From Thermaurantimonas aggregans (lineage in GTDB: Bacteria > Bacteroidota > Bacteroidia > Flavobacteriales > Schleiferiaceae), in contig NZ_BHZE01000018.1 of the NCBI RefSeq assembly GCF_003851885.1, forward strand, positions 1 to 59,869: a stretch of DNA of 59,869 nucleotides, in the 5' to 3' direction. This document shows positions 32,878 to 41,535 of this stretch, in pieces. A model generated the notes under the pieces. That model did not search any database, had not been told where the DNA came from, and saw nothing but the letters and a program-made list of their open reading frames with translations. Both the position numbers and the translations under genes were made by a program. Every line of letters begins with the position of its first letter. The stretch's first letter is position 1.

Positions 32878-33255
32878 ATGTCAAAAAAACAAGTTCTAAT
32901 AATAGACGACCAGCCAGTAATGCGAAAGCTGCTCGAACAGTTTCTAAAAGACAAATACGAAGTGATCGCTCTTGAAAATGGCCGGGAAGCTCTCGAGTGG
33001 ATGTACGATGGCAACATACCTGATGTGGTGATCGCCGACCTCAATATGCCTGAGATCGATGGGTTTGAATACATCAAACGCGTGCGTGAAAGTGCCTTTT
33101 TTCAGGACATTCCCTTAATTGTACTCTCAGGCGAAGACTCCTCGGCTGAGCGCATAAAATGCCTAAAACTGGGGGCTAATGATTATCTGATCAAACCCTT
33201 CAACCCTGAGGAACTGGCTCTGCGCATAAATAACCTGGTACGCATCCGCTCTTAA
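32878..33255 (+). CDS. Single-domain CheY-like receiver protein
   Basis: 125 residues, nothing but a receiver domain: acidic pair Asp10-Asp11, phospho-acceptor Asp54 in VIADLNMPEIDG, the switch Ser in IVLSGEDSS (about 82) and Lys in YLIKPFNPEE (about 103). With no output domain it must act by protein contact or as a phosphate shuttle with the neighbouring Hpt. The following gene carries a second receiver-like domain of the same ancestry fused to a sugar transferase, an obvious candidate partner. Confidence 0.93.
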   Translation: MSKKQVLIIDDQPVMRKLLEQFLKDKYEVIALENGREALEWMYDGNIPDVVIADLNMPEIDGFEYIKRVRESAFFQDIPLIVLSGEDSSAERIKCLKLGANDYLIKPFNPEELALRINNLVRIRS

Positions 33256-33282
33256 AAACCCGATACCTTTAATTCTTACATC

Positions 33283-34518
33283 ATGCAGTCTGACATAAAA
33301 GCCCCCGATCAGCCAATACAGTCAGAAGCGCCTACCCCAAGCGCATCTACTTCTAGTCCAAAGCGCAAAATCATTTACATCGGAGAAGATCCCCAAGTTT
33401 TAGAAGCATTTAATAATCGAGAGGATGTCGAATTTATTTCCTTTAAAAACGCTGTACAATTTGATAACTATGTTACAAAGAACGACTGCAATCCAGATTT
33501 GATCATATGCGAGAAGTCACTCAAAGGCATGAATGGCTTTGAGCTGTTTAAGTTTTACAAAGATTTTATTCTGTCTAAATCCGTTCCCTTTGTCATAGTA
33601 GACTACCACTTTGGCAACTACACAAAACGACTTTTTTTAAAGGAAAAAGTCACCGATATCTATCAAAAACCGCTGGATCCAGACATGGTCATCGAGCGAA
33701 TAGACTTTTTAAAGAGCATAGAACTCGCCCAAAAGAATAAAATTTTTCACATTGCGCAGAAAGAGTACAAGATTCCTCTTGCAAAGCGCATTTTCGACAT
33801 TGTATTTGCTTCTTTGGCACTCTTAATTACATCACCTATTCTCCTTTTAGCCATAATAGCTATTCGATTAGAATCAAAAGGGCCGGTATTTTACAAATCA
33901 AAACGCGTAGGTACAGGCTATAAGATTTTTGACTTCTACAAGTTGAGAACCATGTATGTAGATGCCGATAGGCGACTTAAAGAATTTCTGCACTTGAATC
34001 AGTACGCGCTTGAACAACAGCATGCAGCTGAAGCACAAGTAAATACGACTCAACCCAAGAAAAAATTTGGTTCTACCGTTACTCTCATTCACAAAGACGG
34101 TACACCCCTCTCTGAAGAGGAATATCGCGAATTAAAAAAACAAAGTACTGCCGGAACTTTTATCAAAATCAAAAACGACCCTCGTGTAACTAAAGTCGGC
34201 GCCTTCCTCCGAAATACCTCGATCGATGAGTTGCCTCAGCTCATTAATGTATTGAAAGGTGATATGTCGATTGTAGGCAACAGACCTCTGCCCCTGTACG
34301 AAGCTGAGCAACTGACATCAGACGACTGGAGCGAGCGCTTCCTGGCCCCAGCCGGTATTACTGGTCTTTGGCAAGTAGAAAAGAGAGGTAAATCGAATAT
34401 GAGCGAAGAGGAGCGAAAAGCTCTAGATAATCAATACGCCAGAAATTTCTCTTTTTGGAACGATATAAAACTTATCCTTCGAACCATACCTGCTCTATTG
34501 CAAAAAGAAAATGTTTAG
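33283..34518 (+). CDS. Polyprenyl-phosphate sugar-1-phosphate transferase fused to a pseudo-receiver domain
   Basis: 411 residues. A Ser/Pro-rich leader (1-28) is followed by a receiver-like domain (about 28-150) that keeps the acidic Glu35-Asp36 and the Lys129-Pro130 pair but has Glu77 where Asp is phosphorylated (PDLIICEKSLKGMNGFEL). Then a membrane hairpin (about 165-188) and the bacterial sugar transferase domain with VFYKSKRVG, SIDELPQLINVLKGDMSIVG and NRPLP, ending with the family's ITGLWQV. An insertion of about 60 residues (roughly 225-285, rich in Gln and Lys) separates KLRTM from the rest. It should start glycan synthesis by loading the first sugar phosphate onto undecaprenyl phosphate. 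The next gene overlaps it by eight bases. Confidence 0.9.
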   Translation: MQSDIKAPDQPIQSEAPTPSASTSSPKRKIIYIGEDPQVLEAFNNREDVEFISFKNAVQFDNYVTKNDCNPDLIICEKSLKGMNGFELFKFYKDFILSKSVPFVIVDYHFGNYTKRLFLKEKVTDIYQKPLDPDMVIERIDFLKSIELAQKNKIFHIAQKEYKIPLAKRIFDIVFASLALLITSPILLLAIIAIRLESKGPVFYKSKRVGTGYKIFDFYKLRTMYVDADRRLKEFLHLNQYALEQQHAAEAQVNTTQPKKKFGSTVTLIHKDGTPLSEEEYRELKKQSTAGTFIKIKNDPRVTKVGAFLRNTSIDELPQLINVLKGDMSIVGNRPLPLYEAEQLTSDDWSERFLAPAGITGLWQVEKRGKSNMSEEERKALDNQYARNFSFWNDIKLILRTIPALLQKENV

Positions 34519-35245
34519 GAACTTCTTCATAATATTTTTCGTCATTGTTCATGTTGGCGCTTGGGCCCAAGCTGGCAACGGAAAAGCTCAAAGCAATGCC
34601 ATGAACATGGATTCCCTTTTTGTAAATCTACTCGACTATTTGCCTCCAATTAATGAACTGATCGATACAGCCATAGCGCATTCGCCAGAAGTAAAGTACT
34701 GGCACGCTCAGGTAAAACTAAGAGAATATGAGGTAAGCTTAGCAAAAAAGGATTGGGCACGAGATATCTACGTTACAGGTCAATATCAGGGTGGTACACT
34801 GGGAGCTAATATTAATCCAGATGGTTCGGCTATATTACTTGGGTATCTCGTCGGGGCAGGGTTGCGAGTACCGCTCTCTACGGTGATAGGTCGCAAAGAT
34901 CGCATCGGTGCGGCAGAAGCATGGCTGGAAAGTACCATTGCTAAAAAAGAAGAAGCTATTCGAAACATCCGAGAGTTGATCTTTAACGAATACCAAAAGT
35001 TGCTGATGATTCAGCGCAAAATCTCCATCCTCGCTGAGACCAATGAATCTACTTCGCTTATTATGGAGATGGCCGAAGAACGCTTTCGGCAAGGGGAGTT
35101 AACCTTGGATCAATTGGGAACAAACACCGAATTAAAAACGAAATACAGCCTGATTTACGAAGAACTTCGCACCGAATTTTTTAATACTTATTCACAACTC
35201 GAACGCCTCGTAGGTATTCCATTTTCAAAATTTGAGAAGCATTAA
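34511..35245 (+). CDS. Short TolC-like outer-membrane export protein
   Basis: 244 residues with signal peptide (MFRNFFIIFFVIVHVGAWAQ). Residues about 48-235 match one TolC repeat: long amphipathic helices (AHSPEVKYWHAQVKLREYEV), a short beta-rich insertion with a transmembrane-like PLSTVIGRKDRI, and a second helical hairpin (ILAETNESTSLIMEMAEERF). Typical TolC-family proteins have two such repeats in over 400 residues, so this is a half-size form. It overlaps the sugar transferase gene by eight bases and the Wzc-like gene by one, fitting a periplasmic/outer-membrane part of the exporter. Confidence 0.75.
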   Translation: MFRNFFIIFFVIVHVGAWAQAGNGKAQSNAMNMDSLFVNLLDYLPPINELIDTAIAHSPEVKYWHAQVKLREYEVSLAKKDWARDIYVTGQYQGGTLGANINPDGSAILLGYLVGAGLRVPLSTVIGRKDRIGAAEAWLESTIAKKEEAIRNIRELIFNEYQKLLMIQRKISILAETNESTSLIMEMAEERFRQGELTLDQLGTNTELKTKYSLIYEELRTEFFNTYSQLERLVGIPFSKFEKH

Positions 35246-37443
35246 TGACGCTGATAAAATTTCTAAGACTGTTTAACAGGAACTTTAAGTACCTGATAGC
35301 GAGCTCTATGTTGCTTGCAGTCTTAGTATTTCTGATGGTCAGGAGCAAACCTAAAGAATACGAATCTGAAACCGAAATTTTTACAGGTATCGCTTCTGGT
35401 CTCAATCTCACAAACGTCGATCGCACAAATGTTGACTTCTTCGCCACTGCCAATGCGTATGACAACTTGCTGAACATCATCAAATCGCGGCAAACGCTGG
35501 AAGAAACCGGAGAAGAGCTTTTAGCCCTTCACATATCACTAGATGGTCCTACGGCCGAAATCATCGGCGATGAAGCTTGGAATCAAATGATGGAACTGCT
35601 CACACCTGAGCTGTACAACGAATTGAAAAGTCCTAAGGGTATAGATTCTTGCCTGGCCAACATACGAAATTGGAAAACAAAAAACTACAACACGTTTAGA
35701 GGAAAAATCATTTTCAATCAAGAGGAATCGCCCTACAGTTTCAAAGCCATTAGTAAAATAAGTGTTACTCGCATTCAAAATTCTGACCTCATTAACATCA
35801 AATACAAATACACCGACCCGGGCATTTGTAAATCGACCTTAGAGATTCTTTCAAAAGTCTTTATTCGCAGGATGTATGAAATAAAAGCCAGCCAGAGCAA
35901 CAATGCGGTGGAATATTTCAGAAAACAAGTGGCCATAGCCCGTGAAGAGCTCAATGCAGCTGAAGAACGCCTGAAACAATTCCGAATCCAAAACAACATT
36001 ATCAACTACGGTGAGCAAACAAAGAGTATTGCCACCATGAAAGAGCAGATGGAGGACGAATTCCAAAAGGAGTTGGCCGTTAGAGCCTCTAACAAATCTG
36101 CCCTTGAAAAACTGGAATCACAGTTGGCCGTAAACAAACAGTTGATCAAATTTTCAGATGAGCTACTTGAAAAGAGGCGTGAACTGGCCAAAATTCAGGC
36201 TCAGATCACCACAATGGAAATCTATTACAACGATCTTTCGACCATCAATACCCTTAGGCGCAAAGCTCAGGAGTTGCGGGCTGAGCTCTCCGATTTGTTA
36301 ACCAAGCGCTATCAATTCTCCCGCACTACCGAAGGGGTACCCAATCAAGCATTACTCGAGGAATGGCTCAAGTACACGCTCGCCTTAGATGAAAGTGAGG
36401 CCCGCTTGCGAATCTTCGATGAACGGAGGCGATATTTCGAGAAGCTCTACAACGAATTTGCCCCATTGGGCTCATTATTAGCGCGATATGAAAGAGAAAT
36501 CGGCGTAGCTGAAAAAAACTACCTCGAACTCTTACATTCGCTTAACCAGGCCATCATGCGCCAACAGAGCGATATGATTTCGGCCGGCGGATTGGTGGTA
36601 TCAGTGCCACCCTATTTCCCACTTAAGCCACTTCCTTCGAAAACGGCTGTGATGGTAGCTGCCGCAGGCGTTGTGGGTTTTATGTTGCCTCTTATCGTTC
36701 TTGTATTGCTTGAGTTCTTTGACTCTACGCTGAAGAATCCAATTCGAGCTGAGAGTGTCGTGGGTAAAAAGTTGTTGGGTACCTATCCAACACTCAAATT
36801 GACCAAGGCCGACAGAGGGGTAGATTTGGAATGGGTGAAAAAACAAACCGTAGGCTTATCGCTTCAAACCATTCGATTAGAACAATATATCAAAAGTAAG
36901 CAAGTCTCCCGACCTTTTTTTATAGCCTTTTTGTCTACACGAGCTAAAGAAGGTCGCACGCTCATGATCCACGAGCTGGCCAATCGATTGGTGATGTTGC
37001 AATACCGCGTCCTGGTGCTCTTGCCCGATGATACCCCCGACCTTGATGACCCAGCCTTTTACGATCGAGTAGTGTACAAGAACGATAAGAGTTTTGAGGG
37101 GGCTAAACGCGTTGAAGACCTCTTGCCTGTTGGCTATTCAAGCAATTTGTACGATTACCTCTTTATGGAATTTCCCTCGTTGATGAATAATATGTACCCC
37201 ATCAACGTTTCGATGCAGGCACACATGCATGTACTCGTAGCGCGTGCTAACCGCACATGGGTGAAGGCTGACGAATACTTACTAAGCGAATACTCCCGTA
37301 GTGTAAATACAGAAATACGACTACTCCTTAACAGAGTGAATATAGATGAGCTCGAGGTTGTACTTGGAGAGATACCCAAAGAGCGCAGCTACTTGCGCAA
37401 GCTTTTGAAGCGACTTGTAGTCGCAGAATTCAAAACAGCCTGA
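35245..37443 (+). CDS. Wzz/Wzc-like chain-length determinant with degenerate kinase domain
   Basis: 732 residues. Membrane helix 1 at about 16-32, a long periplasmic region with coiled coil (about 225-420), helix 2 at about 465-490 (VMVAAAGVVGFMLPLIVLVLLEFFD), and a cytoplasmic domain from about 500. In active BY-kinases the Walker A is followed by GK[ST]; here the equivalent STRAKEGRTLM has Arg for the Lys, and the C-terminus (KLLKRLVVAEFKTA) lacks the tyrosine cluster, so it is probably catalytically dead. It would set polysaccharide chain length and connect inner-membrane polymerisation to export. Its ATG overlaps the TolC-like stop by one base. Confidence 0.87.
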   Translation: MTLIKFLRLFNRNFKYLIASSMLLAVLVFLMVRSKPKEYESETEIFTGIASGLNLTNVDRTNVDFFATANAYDNLLNIIKSRQTLEETGEELLALHISLDGPTAEIIGDEAWNQMMELLTPELYNELKSPKGIDSCLANIRNWKTKNYNTFRGKIIFNQEESPYSFKAISKISVTRIQNSDLINIKYKYTDPGICKSTLEILSKVFIRRMYEIKASQSNNAVEYFRKQVAIAREELNAAEERLKQFRIQNNIINYGEQTKSIATMKEQMEDEFQKELAVRASNKSALEKLESQLAVNKQLIKFSDELLEKRRELAKIQAQITTMEIYYNDLSTINTLRRKAQELRAELSDLLTKRYQFSRTTEGVPNQALLEEWLKYTLALDESEARLRIFDERRRYFEKLYNEFAPLGSLLARYEREIGVAEKNYLELLHSLNQAIMRQQSDMISAGGLVVSVPPYFPLKPLPSKTAVMVAAAGVVGFMLPLIVLVLLEFFDSTLKNPIRAESVVGKKLLGTYPTLKLTKADRGVDLEWVKKQTVGLSLQTIRLEQYIKSKQVSRPFFIAFLSTRAKEGRTLMIHELANRLVMLQYRVLVLLPDDTPDLDDPAFYDRVVYKNDKSFEGAKRVEDLLPVGYSSNLYDYLFMEFPSLMNNMYPINVSMQAHMHVLVARANRTWVKADEYLLSEYSRSVNTEIRLLLNRVNIDELEVVLGEIPKERSYLRKLLKRLVVAEFKTA

Positions 37444-37459
37444 TTTACAAGTCTTAAAC

Positions 37460-38317
37460 TTAATCTTTTCGCCGTATACCTGCATACCGGATCGCGGAAG
37501 CTGAAAAATATCCCAGAGCATTCCGACCATCGGCGTAGTACACATTGCCGTGCACGGGTGCAGCAGGTGGGGCAAAAGCTCCGGCCGAACGAAACGTTTG
37601 GTCGAGTAATACGCGTAAATATTTGTCGTATCTGGCTGTAATAGAGGTAATTTCTATCCAAAAAGTGTCTTGGGGTTCGAGCAGTGTACCGAGTCGCACA
37701 GGCGGAATAGGTGCCTTACCGAAATGAAATCCATCAGCAAATTCGTCAGAAATTGTGAAGAAAACGTTTCTAAATATAGTGTCATTTTTCCATCTCCTAA
37801 TTCGATAGATATCCCCTGCGCCTTCTGGTTCTTTAAAACCAATACAGGGTACATATCCCCCGCTGAAGGGAGGGCGTGGAGGTTGAAACTCTAAAAAGAT
37901 GGAATCCAGTTCAAAAATTCGATTCAACCTTTCCGGTAGGGTATAATACAAACCCGCCTCTAGTCCTGTGGTATTGTTAGTCGGTATAGCGATTTCTAAG
38001 TGATAACTTCTGCCTACACGGCCAAAAAAAGGCAATTCATACCGTCCAGGCGCTGTATCTGATGGGAGCATCTGACCCACCAATTGTCCGTCTTCAAATA
38101 GGCGTACCTCTGCATCGGTCACGCGCGGTGTGGCTTGTTGTAAAAAGTAGGGCGCGGTAGTCGTAACATATACAAAGGCAGGTTCTGCATCGGTTACGCG
38201 ACCATTAACTACCAAGATAGGTGGGTTTTCAGGCGCTTTTAAGTCAATGGGGTCTTCGCAGGCACTGGTGAGCAAAAAACCAGTTAAAACACTGTATATC
38301 AAAAATCTCTCTTTCAT
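37460..38317 (-). CDS. DUF4249 family lipoprotein
   Basis: 285 residues with lipoprotein signal MKERFLIYSVLTGFLLTSAC, lipidated Cys20. The mature part begins with the DUF4249 pattern ILVVNGRVTDAEPAFVYVT and continues with VTDAEVRLFEDGQLVGQM. The gene starts six bases after the TonB receptor stop, the usual arrangement for this family, where the lipoprotein is thought to sit on the outer face of the receptor and help capture its ligand. It converges with the Wzc-like gene, stops 16 bases apart, and no terminator is evident there. Confidence 0.88.
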   Translation of the reverse strand: MKERFLIYSVLTGFLLTSACEDPIDLKAPENPPILVVNGRVTDAEPAFVYVTTTAPYFLQQATPRVTDAEVRLFEDGQLVGQMLPSDTAPGRYELPFFGRVGRSYHLEIAIPTNNTTGLEAGLYYTLPERLNRIFELDSIFLEFQPPRPPFSGGYVPCIGFKEPEGAGDIYRIRRWKNDTIFRNVFFTISDEFADGFHFGKAPIPPVRLGTLLEPQDTFWIEITSITARYDKYLRVLLDQTFRSAGAFAPPAAPVHGNVYYADGRNALGYFSASAIRYAGIRRKD

Positions 38318-38323
38318 GTTCGA

Positions 38324-40678
38324 TCAAAACTTAAAGTTATAGGTGACATAAGGGATAATACTGCCTAAAATGGCTAAACGGATGGCCTCTGTCTGATTGG
38401 GCTGATCTTCTACCTCGCGCAGATAGACCGAAAAGGCATTTCTGCGATTATAGACGTTGTAAGCTCCAAAGCTCCAATACCCCTTCCACTTCTTTGTAAA
38501 ATAGGACTTCGGAAAGTAGGTAGCTGAAATATCGAGACGGTGAAAATCGGGAATTCTGCCGTTGTTTCTCAAGGGATTGTAAGGTGCAATCAGTCCCTCG
38601 GTCTCAAATCGTCCGTAGGGAATGGTAAAAGGTCTTCCGGTTTGATATATAAATGTAAAACCTGTTTCCCAATGCTGATTCCATTGATAGTTGCCTACTA
38701 TAGCTAAGTCGTGCGGACGGTCGAAGTTGGCTCTATACCAATTGCCTTGATTAATTGTAGCTCCTGGTAGGTTGCCGCGTACCAGGCGTTCAGACCGCGA
38801 AAGTGTGTAGGCTATCCATCCTGTTAATTTGCCAGAATTTTTTCGGATGAGCAACTCCATTCCATAAGCACGGCCGAGGCCTGAAACGAGCTGTGTCTCA
38901 ATCCGCTCGTTGAAAAACAGGTCAGCGCCATCGCGGTAGTCTACCAGATTGCGCATGTCTTTGTAAAAAACTTCTATCGAGGTTTCATACATATTGTTTT
39001 TGAAATTCCGGAAATATCCCACTGCTACTTGGTCGGCTGTGGCTGGCTGTATGTATCGGCCTGAAGGTCTCCACAGATCAATTGGCAAGGCAGATGTGGT
39101 GTTGCTGATCAGGTGGATGTATTGCCGCATGCGGTTGTAAGAGGCCTTGACCGACGATTCATCTGAAAGCAGGTAATTAACCCCTATACGTGGTTCTAAT
39201 CCATTGGCATCGGTAAATTGTCGGATGATTTCTCCGTTTTTAAAAGGCACTACATCGATGATCTCCCCTTCCTGAGGAAAATCGGGATTGTTGTACAAAG
39301 CCAAATTGTAAGGACCAAGGTTGTAAAACATGGAATATCTGAGTCCGTACTGAACTGTAAATCGCGTAGCAGCTTTCCATTCAGCACTATAAAAGACCGA
39401 AGGTTCTACAGCGTATTCATTCTGAAGGCGCACAGGTATTGTGCCCGTTACATTGGCAGGCATAAAATCGTAGTAAATAACGTTGAAACCGAAATCTTCA
39501 GTTAACTTGTTGTTTCTGAAAAAAGTAAATTTTTGTCCGAAATTGTAATTGAGAATCTGTGATTGGAGTTTGAACGAAAATTCTTCCTCTTCAGGTGTAC
39601 CAAAGCTGTAATCGTAGTTAGATGCTACAAAAGTGGTATTGCTGAACAAGCGATCGCTGATTACCCAATTCCAACGAACAGTACCGGTGATGTTTCCCCA
39701 ATTAAAATTCACCAGATTTCGAATACCTAGCACATCGCGGCCAAAGTATCCGCTCAAATAGACGCGATGCCGGTCATTTATTCGATAGTTGATTTTGGTA
39801 TTCAGGTCGTAGAAATACAGAATGTTGTTATTGATGTTTGAATCAGGCGAAAGGCGCAGAAACAAATCGGCATACGACCTTCGGCCTGATACCAGGTAGC
39901 TCGCCTTTTCTTTTACGATCGGTCCTTCAACCGTAAAGCGGCTGGAGAGTGTACCAATGCCCCCTACCGTTGAGAAGCGCTGATCATTGCCCTCGCGCTG
40001 CCTAATATCAACTACCGACGAGAGTCGGCCGCCAAATTCAGCCGGAATACCTCCTTTGTACACTTTTACATCTTTAGTAGCATCAGCATTGATGATCGAG
40101 AAGAATCCGAAGAGATGTGTCGAATTATACAGAGGGCTCTCGTCGAGCAGTACAAGGTTTTGGTCGATGTTTCCTCCGCGCACATTGAAGCCGTTTGCCC
40201 CTTCGCCTACCGTAGTAATACCAGGCATTAAGGTAAGGGTGCGGATGATGTCAACTTCGCCGAGCAACTGAGGCACACGCGCTATTTCTTTTACATCGAG
40301 CTTGGTGGTACTCATTTCTACGGAAGTCACATTTTTATCGGCGCGTTCGGTGCTGACCACCACTTCGCCAAGTTGCTGAGCTTCCGGCTTCAAGCGAATA
40401 TCTAATCGTGTATTTTGTATGAGATTGACTTCCCTTTTTTCGACATTATACCCAATGTATTGATATACAATTATATATTTTCCTGGAGGCAGATTTAAGG
40501 CATAGTATCCGTATTCGTTGGTAGCTGTGCCAGCCGATTTACCACTTTCGAAAATATTTACCCCTACAAGCGATTCTCCGTTACTCGCATCTTTTACGTA
40601 GCCGCTTAAGGTTACCTTTTTTTGTGCTGATAGGTTGGTTGCAAACACCGCCATTATCAGCACCAAGATTCTTTTCAT
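38324..40678 (-). CDS. TonB-dependent receptor, partner of DUF4249 lipoprotein
   Basis: 784 residues. Signal peptide about 1-18; carboxypeptidase-regulatory-like domain about 20-105 with GESLVGVNIFESGKSAGTATNEYGYY; plug about 120-230, including PGITTVGEGANGFNVRGGN and LLDESPLYNSTHLFGFFS; barrel to the C-terminus, ending YNFKF. Transports an unknown ligand with TonB energy. Upstream of DUF4249 in the same operon, it matches the receptor/lipoprotein pairs of Bacteroidota. The divergent AT-rich 278-base gap upstream should hold its promoter. Confidence 0.93.
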   Translation of the reverse strand: MKRILVLIMAVFATNLSAQKKVTLSGYVKDASNGESLVGVNIFESGKSAGTATNEYGYYALNLPPGKYIIVYQYIGYNVEKREVNLIQNTRLDIRLKPEAQQLGEVVVSTERADKNVTSVEMSTTKLDVKEIARVPQLLGEVDIIRTLTLMPGITTVGEGANGFNVRGGNIDQNLVLLDESPLYNSTHLFGFFSIINADATKDVKVYKGGIPAEFGGRLSSVVDIRQREGNDQRFSTVGGIGTLSSRFTVEGPIVKEKASYLVSGRRSYADLFLRLSPDSNINNNILYFYDLNTKINYRINDRHRVYLSGYFGRDVLGIRNLVNFNWGNITGTVRWNWVISDRLFSNTTFVASNYDYSFGTPEEEEFSFKLQSQILNYNFGQKFTFFRNNKLTEDFGFNVIYYDFMPANVTGTIPVRLQNEYAVEPSVFYSAEWKAATRFTVQYGLRYSMFYNLGPYNLALYNNPDFPQEGEIIDVVPFKNGEIIRQFTDANGLEPRIGVNYLLSDESSVKASYNRMRQYIHLISNTTSALPIDLWRPSGRYIQPATADQVAVGYFRNFKNNMYETSIEVFYKDMRNLVDYRDGADLFFNERIETQLVSGLGRAYGMELLIRKNSGKLTGWIAYTLSRSERLVRGNLPGATINQGNWYRANFDRPHDLAIVGNYQWNQHWETGFTFIYQTGRPFTIPYGRFETEGLIAPYNPLRNNGRIPDFHRLDISATYFPKSYFTKKWKGYWSFGAYNVYNRRNAFSVYLREVEDQPNQTEAIRLAILGSIIPYVTYNFKF

Positions 40679-40956
40679 GTACAGATGTTCTATTTTTTTG
40701 AATAAAAACGAGCTTTTCTTTCGATCTGTTTATTTGAAAACATAGAATTAAAGTACAATTAACGAAGTAAATGCCTTATTCTTACATATAGGCGGCTAAC
40801 AAGCTGATATTTTATGTTTTTAAAATAAATTCATTAAAGCAGTAACGAGATAAAAAAGCTTCCGTAGGTTCAAAATATGTAAGAATATACTAAATAAAAA
40901 TGTCGTTTAATTAAATTTCAACTTGCAATTATTTCATGTAAAACTACTTATTTTCA

Positions 40957-41529
40957 ATGCTTTCTACAAAATACATTTGCGCAAAATCGCAACCTGATTT
41001 TAAATATTTTGAGATGTTTTCGAAAATAGTTCACAGGCTACCAAGGGCCGTGAAATATGTTCTGCTGGCCATCCCGGTAGTTTACGTGCTCATGTTGATT
41101 CCCCTGTTTTTCATGTATCCGAAAAACTACATTCCCAATAGAATAAACTTTAATCTCGAATATTTTGATTCGCTTGCCAACGAGTTGGATGGCGACTGCT
41201 ATCGAATTACGCGCGAATTCATAAAGGAATGTCCCTTTCCTGCCCGCAGAGTACATCTAAATTCGGAACACACCATCGTTGAAATTCAATTAAATGATAA
41301 GTGGTATGCGTATGATCCTCTTTACAAAATGTTTTTTAATCGTCAAAATGCAATACAAGTGTCTTTTGACGTAACGAGAGGTTACATTCCTGATTACCTA
41401 AAAGATTATCCGTATGTTGAAGCCTTCAAAAAGGTTCGGTTTTACCACAATGTCTATTTCATGATTTTAAATTACACACATCCTTTTTACGACAGTATCC
41501 TGAGGATATATTATGGTGTTGTAAAGTGA
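40957..41529 (+). CDS. Membrane-anchored transglutaminase-like protein
   Basis: 190 residues. One membrane helix (about 35-54, VKYVLLAIPVVYVLMLIPLF) near the N-terminus and a small soluble domain. That domain has the spacing of a transglutaminase-like cysteine-protease core: Cys81 in LDGDCYRITREFI, His105 in SEHTIVEIQL and Asp120 in NDKWYAYDPLY, closely resembling the HxWVEVxxxxxWxxxDP pattern of that superfamily. So a papain-like fold with a Cys-His-Asp triad is likely, but at this size it is minimal. An ATG at 41014 (MFSKIVHRL) is an alternative start. Not operonic; function unknown. Confidence 0.6.
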   Translation: MLSTKYICAKSQPDFKYFEMFSKIVHRLPRAVKYVLLAIPVVYVLMLIPLFFMYPKNYIPNRINFNLEYFDSLANELDGDCYRITREFIKECPFPARRVHLNSEHTIVEIQLNDKWYAYDPLYKMFFNRQNAIQVSFDVTRGYIPDYLKDYPYVEAFKKVRFYHNVYFMILNYTHPFYDSILRIYYGVVK

Positions 41530-41535
41530 AGATTA

